Below are positions 1 to 11,822 of a DNA stretch of 64,000 nt, piece by piece. Every line of letters begins with the position of its first letter. The first letter of the stretch is position 1. Location of the stretch: the NCBI GenBank assembly GCA_019321725.1, contig CM033106.1:30988118-31052117 (forward strand), written 5' to 3'. Made by a program: the position numbers and the translations under genes. The stretch is from Paulownia fortunei. Lineage: Eukaryota; Streptophyta; Magnoliopsida; Lamiales; Paulowniaceae. The notes below the pieces were generated by a model. It searched no databases and was not told the DNA's origin. It worked only from the letters and a program-made list of their open reading frames with translations.

Positions 1-1145
1 AAAAAAACTTGCATTGAAGCCAAAGTTAACTCATGGAGAGTATACATGCCAATTATCCAAAGTAGATAGAGAGCTACTAAGGATTGGATTGGGGCCCCTG
101 GTCCGACGTTTGAATAAAGAGATCCAATTAGAAGTCGGGTTAGGTCTAGGCCCAGAAATAAAATGGATCATTAATTCATACGAGTGTTGGATCAATATCT
201 CTCAAGCCCATAATCCAAAAGCTCATTTTGCTATCCCCTCTTATTATCAGGAAAAAAGAAAAAAAACTAGCCATATATATAAAATTGTGACATTTGACAA
301 AATTAAACTTCAGGGGCTCATATGATAAAGGGATTGAGAATAGAATAACTGAACAATTATCTTCATTTCATATAAACGCTTTATTGTTTATATCGACATT
401 TTCAAACTCCACATTGAGTAGTTTAGTTAAATAAAATATGGATTAATTTATTCAACTATATTGGTAAGAAACTAAGAAAACTAGATTGGAAACTGAAAAA
501 TTGAAGGGATTCCCTTTTCACACAGCACAATTTTTGTTCCTTCGATTATTCAAATTTCCACTACCTAACAACTAGGTAATTATTTCAGGGAAGTGAATCG
601 ACATTTGGTCATGCATTTAGATTCAATTATTTTGACACTACATAGTGGTAATGTGATTCGACCTCGATCAGAAGTATCCGGTGAACTCGATCTCTTTGAC
701 CTTGACATTTTACCATGATGTGAAGAACTCAAACTTAATAAAAGTTAAATTTCTTGTGTCTTAAAAGCATTTGAGATATTTAAGCAATTAATGACCCGCG
801 CTTTAGTACACATAGAATGGATCATAGGCTATCTAAAATTTGAATTATGGTGTTAGAACTAAAAAATTGTGAAGCAAATATACAAAATAATTTCAACAAT
901 TAAACATAGAATTTTCCATTGCCAAATCGCAAAAAGATCCACAATCTCAAAAAGACGTTTGCTAATAAACTCGTCTTTTGTCCCCAAATCAACTAGGGAT
1001 GGCTCGGCTCAGTTGCACCTTACAACCACCTTTATATGCCATCTCCCCAGCAAACAATATATTAAAAAAACACAGAAAAAATAAAAAAGAAGAAGATTTC
1101 GGATGTGGAGAAAAGGTTAAGATTGTCAAAGGTAGTAGGAACTGA
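1..1145. other. AT-rich intergenic DNA downstream of the SAUR gene
   Basis: No gene is recognised here. Short open frames at 14-325 (plus) and 869-1084 (plus) begin at non-ATG codons, have no recognisable domain and look like chance. The last part, next to the SAUR stop codon, probably holds that gene's 3' UTR on the minus strand. Confidence 0.5.
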
Positions 1146-1565
1146 TCAGGCAGTGAACCCATAGAGCAACGGCCGAGATTCGCCGAAAAAATCAGGGTTC
1201 TCATTCCTGATACCTACGTGGCAGCATCTCTGGAAGTCCGAGTTAACCGGGTCGCCTCGGGACACGAATCGGAGGATCTCTTCGAACAGCGACTCGTCGC
1301 ACGGAATCGCCAGCGGCCCCGAGCAATTGGAGAAGCCGTACTCTTCCTCGGCTTGGATGAGCAGCCGCCTGAAAATGGGGTGGTTCAGGTACGTCGCGCG
1401 CACGATGAACCTCCGGCAACTGCTCCCTACGCAGACCGCCACGTGCCCCGCCGGCACGTCCGACGGCAAGCGGTGGGATGCAGCCTTCGATGTGGCCTTC
1501 TTGCGCCATGACCGGAGCATTTGCCGGATTCTCACAATGTGCCGGATTTTGTTGCATTTTCCCAT
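1146..1565 (-). CDS. SAUR: SAUR family small auxin-up RNA protein
   Basis: Intronless gene of 139 residues, as is usual for the SAUR family. The start is the ATG at 1563-1565. The N-terminus (MGKCNKIRHIVRIRQMLRSW) is a basic leader of the type seen in the SAUR52/53/69 branch. The SAUR core runs from about residue 37 to 101 and includes VPAGHVAVCVG, RRFIVRATYLNHPIF, EEEYGF and the PLAIPCDE stretch. A tail of about 38 residues follows. Family knowledge: SAUR proteins of the expansion class inhibit PP2C-D phosphatases and so promote plasma membrane proton pumping and cell expansion; basic-leader members are less well studied. The 5' leader holds a GA-rich microsatellite, and a TATA-like box lies about 115 bp upstream of the ATG. 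Family assignment is firm; the exact orthologue is not. Confidence 0.93.
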   Translation of the reverse strand: MGKCNKIRHIVRIRQMLRSWRKKATSKAASHRLPSDVPAGHVAVCVGSSCRRFIVRATYLNHPIFRRLLIQAEEEYGFSNCSGPLAIPCDESLFEEILRFVSRGDPVNSDFQRCCHVGIRNENPDFFGESRPLLYGFTA

Positions 1566-1577
1566 GATTTTGAGTGT

Positions 1578-1606
1578 GAGAGAGAGACAGAGAGAGAGAG
1601 AGACAG
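1578..1606. repeat. GA-rich microsatellite in the SAUR 5' leader
   Basis: A run of GA units interrupted by two GACA steps, just upstream of the SAUR ATG. On the transcribed strand it reads as a CT-rich leader, which is common in plant 5' UTRs. Confidence 0.8.
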
Positions 1607-1676
1607 AAGGTGATGAGCAGCAAACGCTTTTTTGTTTAAACTCTTTGACTCTGCAACACTCCCCTTAATAAGGGGA

Positions 1677-1686
1677 TCTTATAAGG
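1677..1686 (-). promoter_or_regulatory. TATA-like box of the SAUR gene
   Basis: The minus strand reads CCTTATAAGA about 115 bp before the SAUR ATG, a normal distance for a TATA element plus a short leader. A small hairpin-forming CCCCTT/AAGGGG pair lies next to it at 1661-1675. This is a motif call only. Confidence 0.45.
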
Positions 1687-3110
1687 CCTTTATGCCGAAA
1701 ATGCCCCCGGGTTTGAAATTAATGACGAGATTGTGTGGTTGTTTACTTCTAGTGTGAGGTCGATAGCTTCAAAATTTGTTTGAATATTATTATTTATGTA
1801 ATAAATTAAATTTGAACATTGTTCAATAAATTTTAAAATTTAACTCTAACTCGATTACATAAACTAACAATTGATCACATTAAATATGAAAATATCATAG
1901 TTAAATTTAAATTAATTAACAAATTATGCCCAAATATGTCCTATTAATTACAAAATAAATGTTATTGCACTTGATATTGATTAATTAGGTGGGGGCAAAA
2001 GAAATTCCTTTAAGCAGGCCTTGCTAGGAATTTTACTAGGGTAAATTTACATTGCTATAAATATACTCATTAATGATTTGTTGTTGAAAATTGTATCTTT
2101 TCCTGTTTCACTATGATCTCTTGTCTCACGATGTTTTTTTATTACAGTAATTGTGATTAAATTAGTTAATCTTGTTAAGATTTGGGGAATATATAGTGGG
2201 GCCTTGTCTTTGAACTTTAGTTGAGACTAGTTGTCTATTAGTGGTTCTTTAATTATTTAAGGGCCCCGGCCACATGGTTATGAAATGGATTAGTACTTGA
2301 CCTTTCTTCAATTCTCTTCTTTTTTAGGTTAACTATTTAATGATACCCTTTTTTTCAACATCGATTTAATGCACCAATTTATAACTAAAAGTAAGTTTTT
2401 TTTTTTAAAGGCAAAAATATATTGCATCATTTATTAAATTAAAATATTTCATTTACTTTAAATATGCATATTAAACATACACATAGTTAAATTTGATAAT
2501 TTAAATTGAGTTTAATGAATTTGTGAGTTGAGTTTTAGTTTTTTTAGCCTCGATGGAAAAAGCCCAATACTTAATATTTTATTTTAAACCTCTCACATAT
2601 TATTTTACCGTTATATAGTAATAAATTATGTGAGAATCTAGTTAAAAGTAAGATCTATAGAAGGTTTTCATTAGAAGCTTAAGAGTTGATGAAGTAAATA
2701 TATAATGTAAATTCTTGTGGAAGAGATTTTGAGAATAATTTTTATGTTTTTATGTCATGCCTTAGTTATTTATAAAAACTTTGGATTTTGATAAGTATTA
2801 TTACAATTTTTTATGGCTTGCTTTTAAATTCAAAAGATTGCTTAATTTTTTATATCATGGACTATAAGTTTGAAGCATATACTTTTATTGTGTGTATTAT
2901 TTAAGAATAATCTTTTTCACCCACTATCTAGTTCGAAGCTTATAAAAAAAGTAATGTGACTTGAGTTTGAGTTTAGCCTTAAAAAATAAATTATGATCTA
3001 AGTTTGAATCTATGATCATCAAGTCAAATGATATTTAAGATTGAATCAGTGTAAACTCTGTTCATATGGTCCGATTGACAGCCCTACTTGGATCTCAACC
3101 TTAAAATTAA

Positions 3111-3321
3111 GGTTGCATTTGGATTAAAAAAATTACAGTTAAACATTAAATGATTATAATATGGAAAAATTTTAAAGACATTATAATAAAAAATAACTCA
3201 AATAATTATTAAATTATTTAAAATATATTGAAACATAATATAATTCAAACAAGTACAAAGAATTTATTTTTATGAATTTAAAAAATATTTAATTTTAAAA
3301 TTCTCTAATTCAAATACAATC
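3111..3321. mobile_element. Tourist-like MITE candidate (PIF/Harbinger type)
   Basis: An AT-rich segment of 211 bp. Its left end reads GGTTGCATTTGGATTA and its right end, reverse-complemented, reads GATTGTATTTGAATTA, so the ends form imperfect terminal inverted repeats. The trinucleotide TAA flanks both ends (3108-3110 and 3322-3324), which fits the TWA target duplication of PIF/Harbinger elements. There is no coding capacity. A three-base duplication is weak evidence in AT-rich DNA, so the call rests mainly on the paired ends. Confidence 0.5.
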
Positions 3322-4118
3322 TAAGTAAAACTTTGAGCCCCATAAATTTTTTGTGGGGTCCTAATACTTTAGAACTATAAAATATTGGATTTGAGTCTCA
3401 TAAAAATGGACAGGTATATTAGAGCTCTATATTTTTTGCTTCATGTGCTCCACTTATAAATTTTCTTTAACTAAACGATAATTTCATTCTTATTACAAAG
3501 TTTTGCATCATTAGCCAAAACAATAAAATTAAATTCATGGGTTAATTTTAAGAAACTTTCTCCATCCTATAAAAGTAAACCAAAATAAGTAATACTTCCC
3601 CAAAACTAAGCATAAGATATAACTTAAACTTAAATCTTAAATAGTATAAATATAGAATTTTATGTGCATATTTTATATTGTATTTTTCATATTTTTTGTT
3701 GGAGATATCTATTTATGTTTGAATTCTTCTTTATTTATTTAAAATGTCTATTTACTCATTAGTACTCCATTTTCATTTCCGAGAAAAAACTAAAAAGCAA
3801 ATGGATGCTTAAAAAATTTAATTAATTTCTCATTAAAAACTAAAGGACTTGGGTATTTTGTAATTAAACTAATTAAAGTTTTAATTAAAGTACCATCCAA
3901 TCTAAAAAGTGATAAATGAATTTTAGATTTTTCTTTCAATTACAGAGTCATTGAAAACGATTCTTGAAAAAATGACACAAATTCAAATCTTAAAACTCAA
4001 ATTATGGGGGTAAATTTTTTTTTTTCTTCCAGAGATCATAACTTAAAAATAGAGCACATGAAGTAAAATACGGAGTGTTAATATTTATTAACCTTATAAA
4101 TATATATATATATATATA

Positions 4119-4252
4119 TTTATCCAATTTCATCATTAGATTCTTAAGCATGCTTTGTACCATTGTTTGTTTTACTAATTAATTATTTATTCAATTTCAT
4201 AATTAGATTCTTATGCATGCTTTGTACCATTGTCCGTTGTACTCAATTAATT
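4119..4252. repeat. Imperfect tandem duplication, unit about 67 bp
   Basis: Two adjacent copies share TTTAT.CAATTTCAT, ATTAGATTCTTA.GCATGC and TTTGTACCATTGT in the same order. The offset is 67 bp, with several substitutions and one inserted base. A TATATA run sits immediately before the first copy. This is an old local duplication with no visible function. Confidence 0.75.
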
Positions 4253-4587
4253 ATCGGCCCGTTGTCTAGCTGAACTTATTAATGCTACAAATATCACACC
4301 TTTTTGCATTATCTAAATCATTTATTATTATCTGCTCTTGCTCACATTATTTTTACTGCTCAGCAAATTACAGACAAGGGTAATTCATTGCTGCAGCTGT
4401 TTCAAAACCCATAAATACACACACTGTCAGGCAACTTTGGGTTCAATTTTTTTATTTCATTTTTATTATTTTATTTTGTGTTTCATATTTTAAATTAATG
4501 ACATGTAATTATAAGATAAATTTTATTCAAAATATTTAGTATCATATGTTTATCCAATAAAATTGAATAGAATAAATAAAATATTAA

Positions 4588-4839
4588 GACTTTGTTTGCA
4601 TTCAGTTTAGTTCCAGTTTCAGTGTTTTTGAAAAATAAAACAAAAAATTCAAGTAGTGAATTCTATAAAATTATTTTCATCCCTTCTCAAAATATTGTAA
4701 AAAAATATATTCATTATTATACATCAAAATTAAAATCAACCATACATAAAAAATCCTCATATATTTTCAAATAATAATTTTTTTCATTATTATTTACAAA
4801 AAAATATAAATTAAAATCGAATTAACTCCAAACAAGCTC
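4588..4839. mobile_element. Tourist-like MITE candidate (PIF/Harbinger type)
   Basis: A 252-bp segment that starts GACTTTGTTTGCATTCAGTT and whose reverse-complemented right end reads GAGCTTGTTTGGAGTTAATT. These are imperfect terminal inverted repeats. TAA flanks both sides (4585-4587 and 4840-4842), as expected for this superfamily. The interior is AT-rich and non-coding. It resembles the 3111-3321 candidate in type but not closely in sequence. Confidence 0.5.
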
Positions 4840-5084
4840 TAAATAATATTTTTTTATTATTATTTTAAAAAATATATAAAATTGAAATCGGACCAACTCC
4901 AAAAGCCCTAAGATTTGAAAGTACTTTTCTTCACAACTGTTGGTTGAGTGATTAGTAAGCCCAATTACCACAAACGCAAACATATTGGGCCTTGATCGGG
5001 AATGCTCAGGGCCTGGGATTGGGCCCAAGCCTAGATAATAAGCCCAACGATCAACTGTTTTTGCTGTGTTCTTCCACTGGATAC

Positions 5085-5090
<6 letters not shown>

Positions 5091-5129
<39 letters not shown>
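5091..5129. repeat. (TA)n microsatellite
   Basis: An uninterrupted TA dinucleotide tract of 39 bases, about 90 bp upstream of the RBFA start codon. It is probably in the promoter or 5' leader and likely to vary in length between individuals. Confidence 0.97.
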
Positions 5130-5131
<2 letters not shown>

Positions 5132-5214
5132 CCCAAACTACCCTCGAACGGCGAACAGATATTCTGAATTTCTGATTTGTTCCCTCCCATTCTCCACCTC
5201 GATAATATTCTCTA

Positions 5215-8140
5215 ATGCCGCACCTTCTAATTCACCGTTCAACAATCACTTTGCCATGTTCAATAGCACATTCGACGCAGTCTTTTTGCCCTCTCGCCTC
5301 CGCCGGCCTCCGTCGTCCGCCGCCGCACCGGGGAATTACCACCACCACCTGCGGCGGCAATAGTAACGGTGAAAACAGAACTATTATATGCATGGCAAAC
5401 CCTAGGAGAGTGAAAATGGTGGCGAAGCAAATAAGGAGAGAGCTCTCCGACATGTTGCTCACAGATAAGGTTTTACAGTACGCAGTGTTGCCCGAAGCTG
5501 CTTTGGGTGCCGATCTATATCTGTCGTCGCTTACTACAATCAGTGACGTTGAAGTTTCTGCTGATTTGCAGGTTATTAGTTAATTCTTTGTTAACTTGAT
5601 TAGGATAATTTTGTTGCCGAGGCGATGTACAACTGTGGAAGCAAACAGTACTAGTGTTGAAACTTGAACTTGAACCGTAGAAGTTGGATTGAGGGAGACA
5701 GACGGATTAACGATCTTATGGAGTGTTTACAATCAAATTTATACTTCCATTCAAATTCGTATGTATTTCCTTTTATCGATGCTGATTCTATGTGCGCAAT
5801 TCTGTTTCCAAACAACAGTTTTAGTTTCTTATAATTATCAAGCGAAGTCATTTCAGACTAATTTTTAGTATTTTCTGTCTTATTAATTCCATGAATGCGT
5901 AGTTTGGGGTGTTTTTTTTTATCATTCAGTGAAGTGTAAATGGAAAAGTTGGTGCTCGTGGGTCATGCTCTAGCTATGATGGCATTACCTCTTGAATTTG
6001 TTAATTTGTCAAGGTGAAACCTGTAAGAAGCTGAGATATTTGATAGTTAGCGCATGTTATTTAGATATTCCACGACTATTGAGCTGTCAATCTGAAAAGT
6101 GCATCGCACCATTATGCAATCTTTTATTCAAGATTGTTGGTTTATTTGATTTGTGCAATGTGTGTTGACTGCCATAGGATTAGATCCACTTGTGTATTTG
6201 AGGTTCATAAGATCTTTTGTGTGCATTAGGCAAGCATAGGATTGTGTATTTGAGGTTCATAAGATCTTTTGTGTGCATTAGGCAAGCATAGGATTATTCC
6301 TGTCTATTTAGCATTTTCTAGCACTAGTCTTGATTGTTATTTCACCTTTAAGGAGGTTCTTATCTTGTTTAGTCTTTATGTGGAACTTTAAGTATGGGTA
6401 AGTGGAGTTGTGAATTTGGCTATTTAGATTGATAACTTTGTGGCTATTTTGAGTCATCATTTCAGTCGTTGAATGTTTAAGCATCTCGTTTACTCTCACC
6501 ATAGGTTGTTAAAGTGTATGTATCTGTTTTTGGAGATGAAAGAGGAAAAGAAGTTGCTCTAGCAGGGCTGAAGTCAAAAGCAAAATATGTTCGCAGTGAG
6601 CTGGGCAAGCGTATGAAGTTGCGGCTCACTCCTGAAATTCGTTTCCTAGAAGATGAGTCTCTAGAACGTGGAAGCAGGGTCAGATTTGCAATAGTTTTTT
6701 ATTCCCACTTACATGTGCTTTTTTGTAGGTTATAACATTGGTTATAACCAATGTCTTGGGTCTTCATTAATATAAGATCTTCTTTAGTGTACTTACTTGC
6801 CTCGCTCCTTTAAACACATATTTGCTATATATTTGTTATTTCTTTATCATTGATATGTTTTTTTCCTATCCTTCCCCCCTCCCCCACCCTGCGGAATATA
6901 ACTAGCCTTTTTTTTTTTGTATCAAACATGTCCAATTTGATATTTCTTAGAAGTTTATACATGTTGATGGATGGTATCACTATTTTTCAATTAAAACTTT
7001 CACCTTTTGTGAAGAAAGAAAGCTTCATGAAAGCCTAGTTCTTGTGTCTTACTACATTTGGTCAAAAGCATGCACCTTATGTTATGATAAGATGCATGTT
7101 AGATGTAAGAATTTTTCGAGATATAATGCTTGATTCAGCAATCCTTATGATTTAAAAAATAATATCAGATAGATAGCATCTAGGTTTTAATTTGTTACAT
7201 ATTCTTCACCTTTATTTTTTCCCATATGGTGAGATATCCTTTGCATGTTATTCTTCATATTTGTGTTTTGATGCCTTCCACTAGTCTTTCCTTGGTCAGT
7301 TATCACATTTCACTTATTAAGACCTTGTACTGTATCATGTGTGTGTTGAAGTTCATATTTTTGCTTCTGGTGTTGCTACTCTAGTATTGAATTTCTTAAA
7401 GAGGATGTTTGGTAGATTTTTGTGAATGCCAAACAATTTTTGAGGAATTCAAACTTTGTTGAAGAAACATTTTGTCAAATTTCTTTTAGAAGATGGTCTT
7501 TGTACATCTAAGAAGCACTAAGCATCTTATAGACATCAGAGTCTTATAACCTATTTTCCTCTGCAAGATATCTTATCCTAGAGATTTTATGTTGTCTCTT
7601 TGCAAATAATGCCTTGAACTTTTCTGCTGTCGTGTTAATGCATCTTAAACTGAAGGACTTGCACACCATTTTCTGTTAAATGTTTCCGAATCTCGTACTG
7701 ATTATTTATACACGCTGACTTGACTTTTCCTGCCCATATGGTATGTCCTTAATTCATACAAACCAAGAATTCTACAGATCAAACTAAGATGACTTTGAGG
7801 TAAACTTTTTGTAGATACGGCATGAGTCGTGTTGCAGCTTATTATAAATTGGAAAACCAACCAATGATGAGGTTATCTTGTTGCTTGGGTTCTCTGCAAA
7901 AGCATCAACATTTTAGTGTAATTTGGCTACTCAAAGTCCGTGCCTTTTCCTCTCATTAACTGTTCAATGTTGTATCTGATCCAGGTAATTGCTATATTAG
8001 ATAAAATAAAGGACGAGAATGAGAAAAAAGCCACAAAAGATCGAGATCCTGATTCCGGAGAGCTTGCTGATGGAAGCAATGATGATGTGGAGTGGGAGGG
8101 AGATGACGTTGATGATGAGGGCATCATTTATGTCAAGTAG
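5215..8140 (+). CDS. RBFA: Ribosome-binding factor A, chloroplast-targeted
   Basis: Three exons at 5215-5571, 6505-6678 and 7985-8140 join in phase 0 at both GT-AG introns and give 228 residues. Residues 1 to about 60 are rich in Ser, Thr, Pro and Arg with few acids, as in a chloroplast transit peptide. The RbfA domain follows from about residue 64 (RRVKMVAKQIRRELSDML, then VVKVYVSVFG, KAKYVRSELGKRMKLRLTPE and the FLEDESLERGSRV end). The C-terminus is strongly acidic (DDVEWEGDDVDDEG). Family knowledge: RbfA binds the small ribosomal subunit and assists 16S rRNA 5'-end maturation; the plant protein acts in plastids. The start is the first ATG of the frame that continues into the domain; a competing frame from an ATG at 5256 stops early. 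Intron 1 carries a 52-bp tandem duplication. Confidence 0.93.
6191..6294. repeat. 52-bp tandem duplication in RBFA intron 1
   Basis: The segment 6191-6242 is repeated at 6243-6294 with no difference that I can see. The unit begins TGTGTATTTGAGGTTCATAA. Identity suggests a recent duplication. It lies inside the intron, away from both splice sites. Confidence 0.95.
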
Positions 8141-9676
8141 TTTGGTCTAGCACATCAGAATCTATGGAGTTTGCAATGTGCGCAGGGGATTGCTTCATTA
8201 CTGGTTAGTTCAGTCACCAATATATGGAAATAATTATAATTATGAGTTAGCATTTGCAGTACCACTTGGCATTTGATGTTGAAACTGGCTTGTTAAAAGT
8301 TAATGCAGCTGCTCTGTTGGACACTCATTCAACTTAAAACACTATTTATTGCAGTAATCATCCCATGTTTAGAGTGGCTGGGCCATTTGATTCTCAAGCC
8401 TGTCTGATAGTACTTTTCCTCCGTCTCTTGTATACGGTCTCAAAAAAGTCTTTATGGCTGTTGCAGTTGCATTTCCATAATCTGTAATAGTTAGTTGATC
8501 ACTTTAGCTTCCATTGTTCCACTTGCATTTCCATCATAACTTGAATAATTTATGACTGCACTCTGTGTATTGTTTGTGGGCTTGAGAGTTTTCCAGAAGA
8601 TTAGTCATCCCCTAAAGCATTAGGATTGTTTGGTGCTTCTAAATAATGTTCAAATACTTGTGTTCTCTTTCTTTTTTGGTGCCAAGATTTATTACTCCAT
8701 TTTCCACTGCAGGTTGGATATTTGCATTTTAAATTTGGAGAACCTGCGCTCACTTGTTTGTGAGCCCTCAATTGCCCACGTTACAATTTTCTGAAGATTC
8801 TCCTGATTTTGTTTTGCTAGTTCATAGCCTGCTACATTATGTCCATATTGGACGCAAGCAAATTGTAAACTCAGAACAATGGGTAGTACAGTATAAATGA
8901 AAAGTCTGTAAATATACTCTCTCTCTCTCTCTCTCTTGTCCACTTTGCACCTCCTGTATTTTTGCACTTCAAGCACACACGTTAGATTTTTGCAAAAGAA
9001 GAACAGCTATAATGTCCAACAGACTATATATAGTATGAATTAATTTAGATGTAGATAAGATACATAATATATCAATTATCAAATCAAAAAAAATTGGAGG
9101 GAATCCCATTTGTCAACGTGTGATGATCATACCACTGGCATTTCATGTTGAAACTGTATCAAATAGGAAAGTACTTCAAGGATATCATGTCAAAGTTCAT
9201 CCATACCACAATAAAAAAAATGATCCAAGCCGCAGAAACATATTAATAATCAAAGGATCCATGATAATCTACTATCCAAGGGCAACCAAAAAACAATGTC
9301 ATATGAAGACGTCCAACAGAGCATAGTGTTTATTCCTCAAAGCCCCGTCTTAAAGCACCTGATTGATACCAAACCAAGGAAATCAACTGCAGAGCGTATT
9401 GCAACATAAGCCTGCAAAGTAATCTATTTCTTGCAGATAGCAAGTACATGTGTTTCTTGTTGAACTATATTATCTCATTTCCAAAGTCATCGATGTATTG
9501 TGAAAATTGAAACAAAATCACGGAGACTAAAGCACGATGCATGCAACCATTGTCCGCAGACTGAACAGTTACAAGTAGAAATTTATGGTCCTGCACATCA
9601 GGCCAGAATGAAAAACTATTTTTTCTCAACAATTATTTCCATCAGACAGCAAATAAAACACAAAAAGAATGTTCCT
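8141..9676. other. Convergent intergenic region between RBFA and ATP synthase e
   Basis: Both flanking genes point into this region, so it should hold their 3' UTRs. Open frames at 8692-8976 (minus) and 9120-9326 (plus) show no domain and have compositions like the surrounding non-coding DNA. A CT microsatellite is the only distinct structure. Confidence 0.5.
8917..8936. repeat. (CT)10 microsatellite
   Basis: Ten uninterrupted CT units in the region between the two convergent genes. Confidence 0.95.
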
Positions 9677-10627
9677 CTAGTGATGTCCCTTAGCTTCAGC
9701 TTTCTTGTGAGACTTGGCCTGTGCCTGGTGAAATAAGAAAAAGGCAAAATGTAAGTCTTCTCAATGCTCACACGACAGATGAAAATCGGCTTATAATTGA
9801 ATGGTTGCAAACACTTGTTACAGCACAACACTAGGCAAGTGACAAAAAAGAAGAGAAAAATAATAAAATGGTTACAAAAACTTGTTACAGCACAGAGAAA
9901 AGAAAAGAATCAAATGTGATTTGATGAAAAAAATGTTAAGATGCATGCACACAGAAAACTAGGACCTTATGTAGCCACATGCACCAGCAATGTAGATGAT
10001 CAACTAATATGAACAGTACGCACAGCATCTGCTTTTTCATAGTATAATACTCGGTATTCCATACCGAAGGAGCTCACAGAGTATGAGCACTGCCCATTCT
10101 ACAAATGTCACAATGCAATTGTTCAAGATGTAGTATTCATGAATGAGTTTGACCAATGACTACCGAAAAATGCATATTGATTCCGGGGAATAGGAACTAA
10201 GATTCAGCCCTTTTCGGTCTATGGGGGTTGGGTGCAGATTTTGTTCTATTGTCTATGGAATCTAAATATCCTTATATAAATTTCTTTTATACAAAGTTGA
10301 GGTGAAGAAAGCTATCTGCTTGCTAGTCAACACCTATTTCTTCTCATGCAATGGCACCAGCCTTACTTTTTCATTCTAAAAAGATGATATAATTATCACA
10401 AACACGCGTAGAGCACTCAAGAATTTAAACACAACATATTCTCTAAAGGAGCCAATGTCCAAAAATTCTAGACTCCATTTGATCTTAACTCTCGGAGGCA
10501 CATCCAAATTCCAACAGTGCAAATTTGGATTTTGATAAAGTTATATAAAACTTTACCAATTTTTTGATACAACCTCAAATTTTTATCAAATTCATCTCCG
10601 GATATCTCATTTTCCAATACACCTAGC

Positions 10628-10662
<35 letters not shown>

Positions 10663-11822
10663 CACACAATCATTATTGCATTTTATATTATTAACAAATA
10701 ACTAACTCCAAGATTTGACACCACTAACATCACACTGAAATGACACATAACATAAATTTGGCTCTATTAGAAATCGCAACCAAATACATTTCCAATTTTT
10801 AAAAACAACTCTTCCAAGGCATTTTTTTCACTTTTCCCAACACAAATGTACCCAAAACTTTATAACCACATAGAGCCTTACCTTCTTATCAAGAAAAAGC
10901 CGACAAACATAATAGCTGAATAGATGTTGCAATTGCCAGGAAATAAGTGATTACATCATGAGAAGCAACAGTTCTTTTAGGCACTACCACCATGCATTAT
11001 TTATCAGGTCTAAAACAAGATACTCAATCACGGCTGTTACTACAAAATACTCAGCAATCGTGCAACAATTTCATCCTCATATATTGGCAAAGCTCTAGAA
11101 TGGTTTTGAAATGAGCCCCTCCCCACATATATTCACATGAATATTTTTATTTACAGTTCGAAGCCATACATCAGGAGATCTAAAAACTTTGCTACCTATC
11201 TTCATTAACTTCAATTCAAACAAACACAAGCAAACTTATCCCAATTTCCTCACACCTGCTCTAAAAGGCAGTTTCATGGCTACATTCTCCATCTTAAATT
11301 ATGCCATCCCTAATCTTACTTCACAACTATAGCAACACATTCATAAAGTAAAAATTTAATAAATGGTTCAAGCTGTATTTAGATAGATAAGTCAACACCA
11401 AATGCCAGATCTAAATATAGCCAACACCAAACCGTAGAAAAACTGATCAATATAAACTAACATCCACAGATTCACTTCAAAAAGCAAACAATTAAATTAA
11501 AGCTCAAAACAGGACAAACAAAACATCTACTCATATTTCCATTCATCTCCTACGAATCAAAAGAAATGAAAAACAAAAATAAAAAAAAGAAAGAATACCT
11601 TAAGAATCTTAAGCTTTAAGCTCCCGTAAACAAGTCCGAAAGAGAAAGCAGAAACCCTAGCCACCTGCCCACATTCATTGAAATTCAGATTAATTCTCAA
11701 TAAATATACACACAATATATGCATATATGTCAATATAGGATAAATAATAGATCGGAGAATGAAATGGAAGTTACCAACGCGAGTGTGCTGGTGCCGGAGT
11801 ACGGTCCAGGAGGCGGCGCCAT
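9677..11822 (-). CDS. Mitochondrial ATP synthase subunit e (E chain), 53 residues
   Basis: A very small split gene. On the minus strand the exons are 11775-11822, 11599-11664 and 9677-9724, joined in phase 0 by GT-AG introns. They encode 16, 22 and 15 residues. The protein begins MAPPPGPYSGTSTLALVARV, continues through SAFSFGLVYGSLKLKILK and ends in a basic AQAKSHKKAEAKGHH tail, matching plant proteins annotated as ATP synthase E chain. A single hydrophobic segment contains GLVYG, a GxxxG motif. Family knowledge: subunit e sits in the inner mitochondrial membrane at the dimer interface of F1Fo ATP synthase and uses GxxxG packing. None of the exons exceeds 66 bases, so ORF-based gene finding would miss this gene. 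The second intron (9725-11598) is about 1.9 kb. Confidence 0.92.
10629..10668. repeat. (TC)16 plus (CA)4 compound microsatellite
   Basis: A long TC tract (10629-10660) followed by CACACACA, inside the large second intron of the ATP synthase e gene. It is likely to vary in length. Confidence 0.95.

Larger units (their letters stand above)
1687..5214. other. 3.5 kb AT-rich intergenic region
   Basis: Lies between the divergently transcribed SAUR and RBFA genes. I see no coding gene. It holds two Tourist-like MITE candidates, a short imperfect tandem duplication and two TA microsatellites, each listed separately. The final few hundred bases should hold the RBFA promoter and 5' UTR. Confidence 0.6.

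Noticed and set aside
14..325. 103-codon open frame at the window start
   Set aside because: It starts at TTG, shows no domain and looks like ordinary intergenic DNA.
1218..1668. Plus-strand and second minus-strand frames across the SAUR gene
   Set aside because: They are antisense or shifted shadows of the SAUR coding sequence, with Arg/Pro-rich composition and no motif.
3765..4078. Possible Stowaway-like pair (TACTCCATTTTC and TACGGAGTG)
   Set aside because: The ends match only over a few bases and lack a TA duplication on the right.
4992..5363. Alternative RBFA first exon in another frame, including an ATG at 5256
   Set aside because: That frame stops at 5363 before the RbfA domain. The 5215 frame runs straight into the domain and joins exon 2 in phase.
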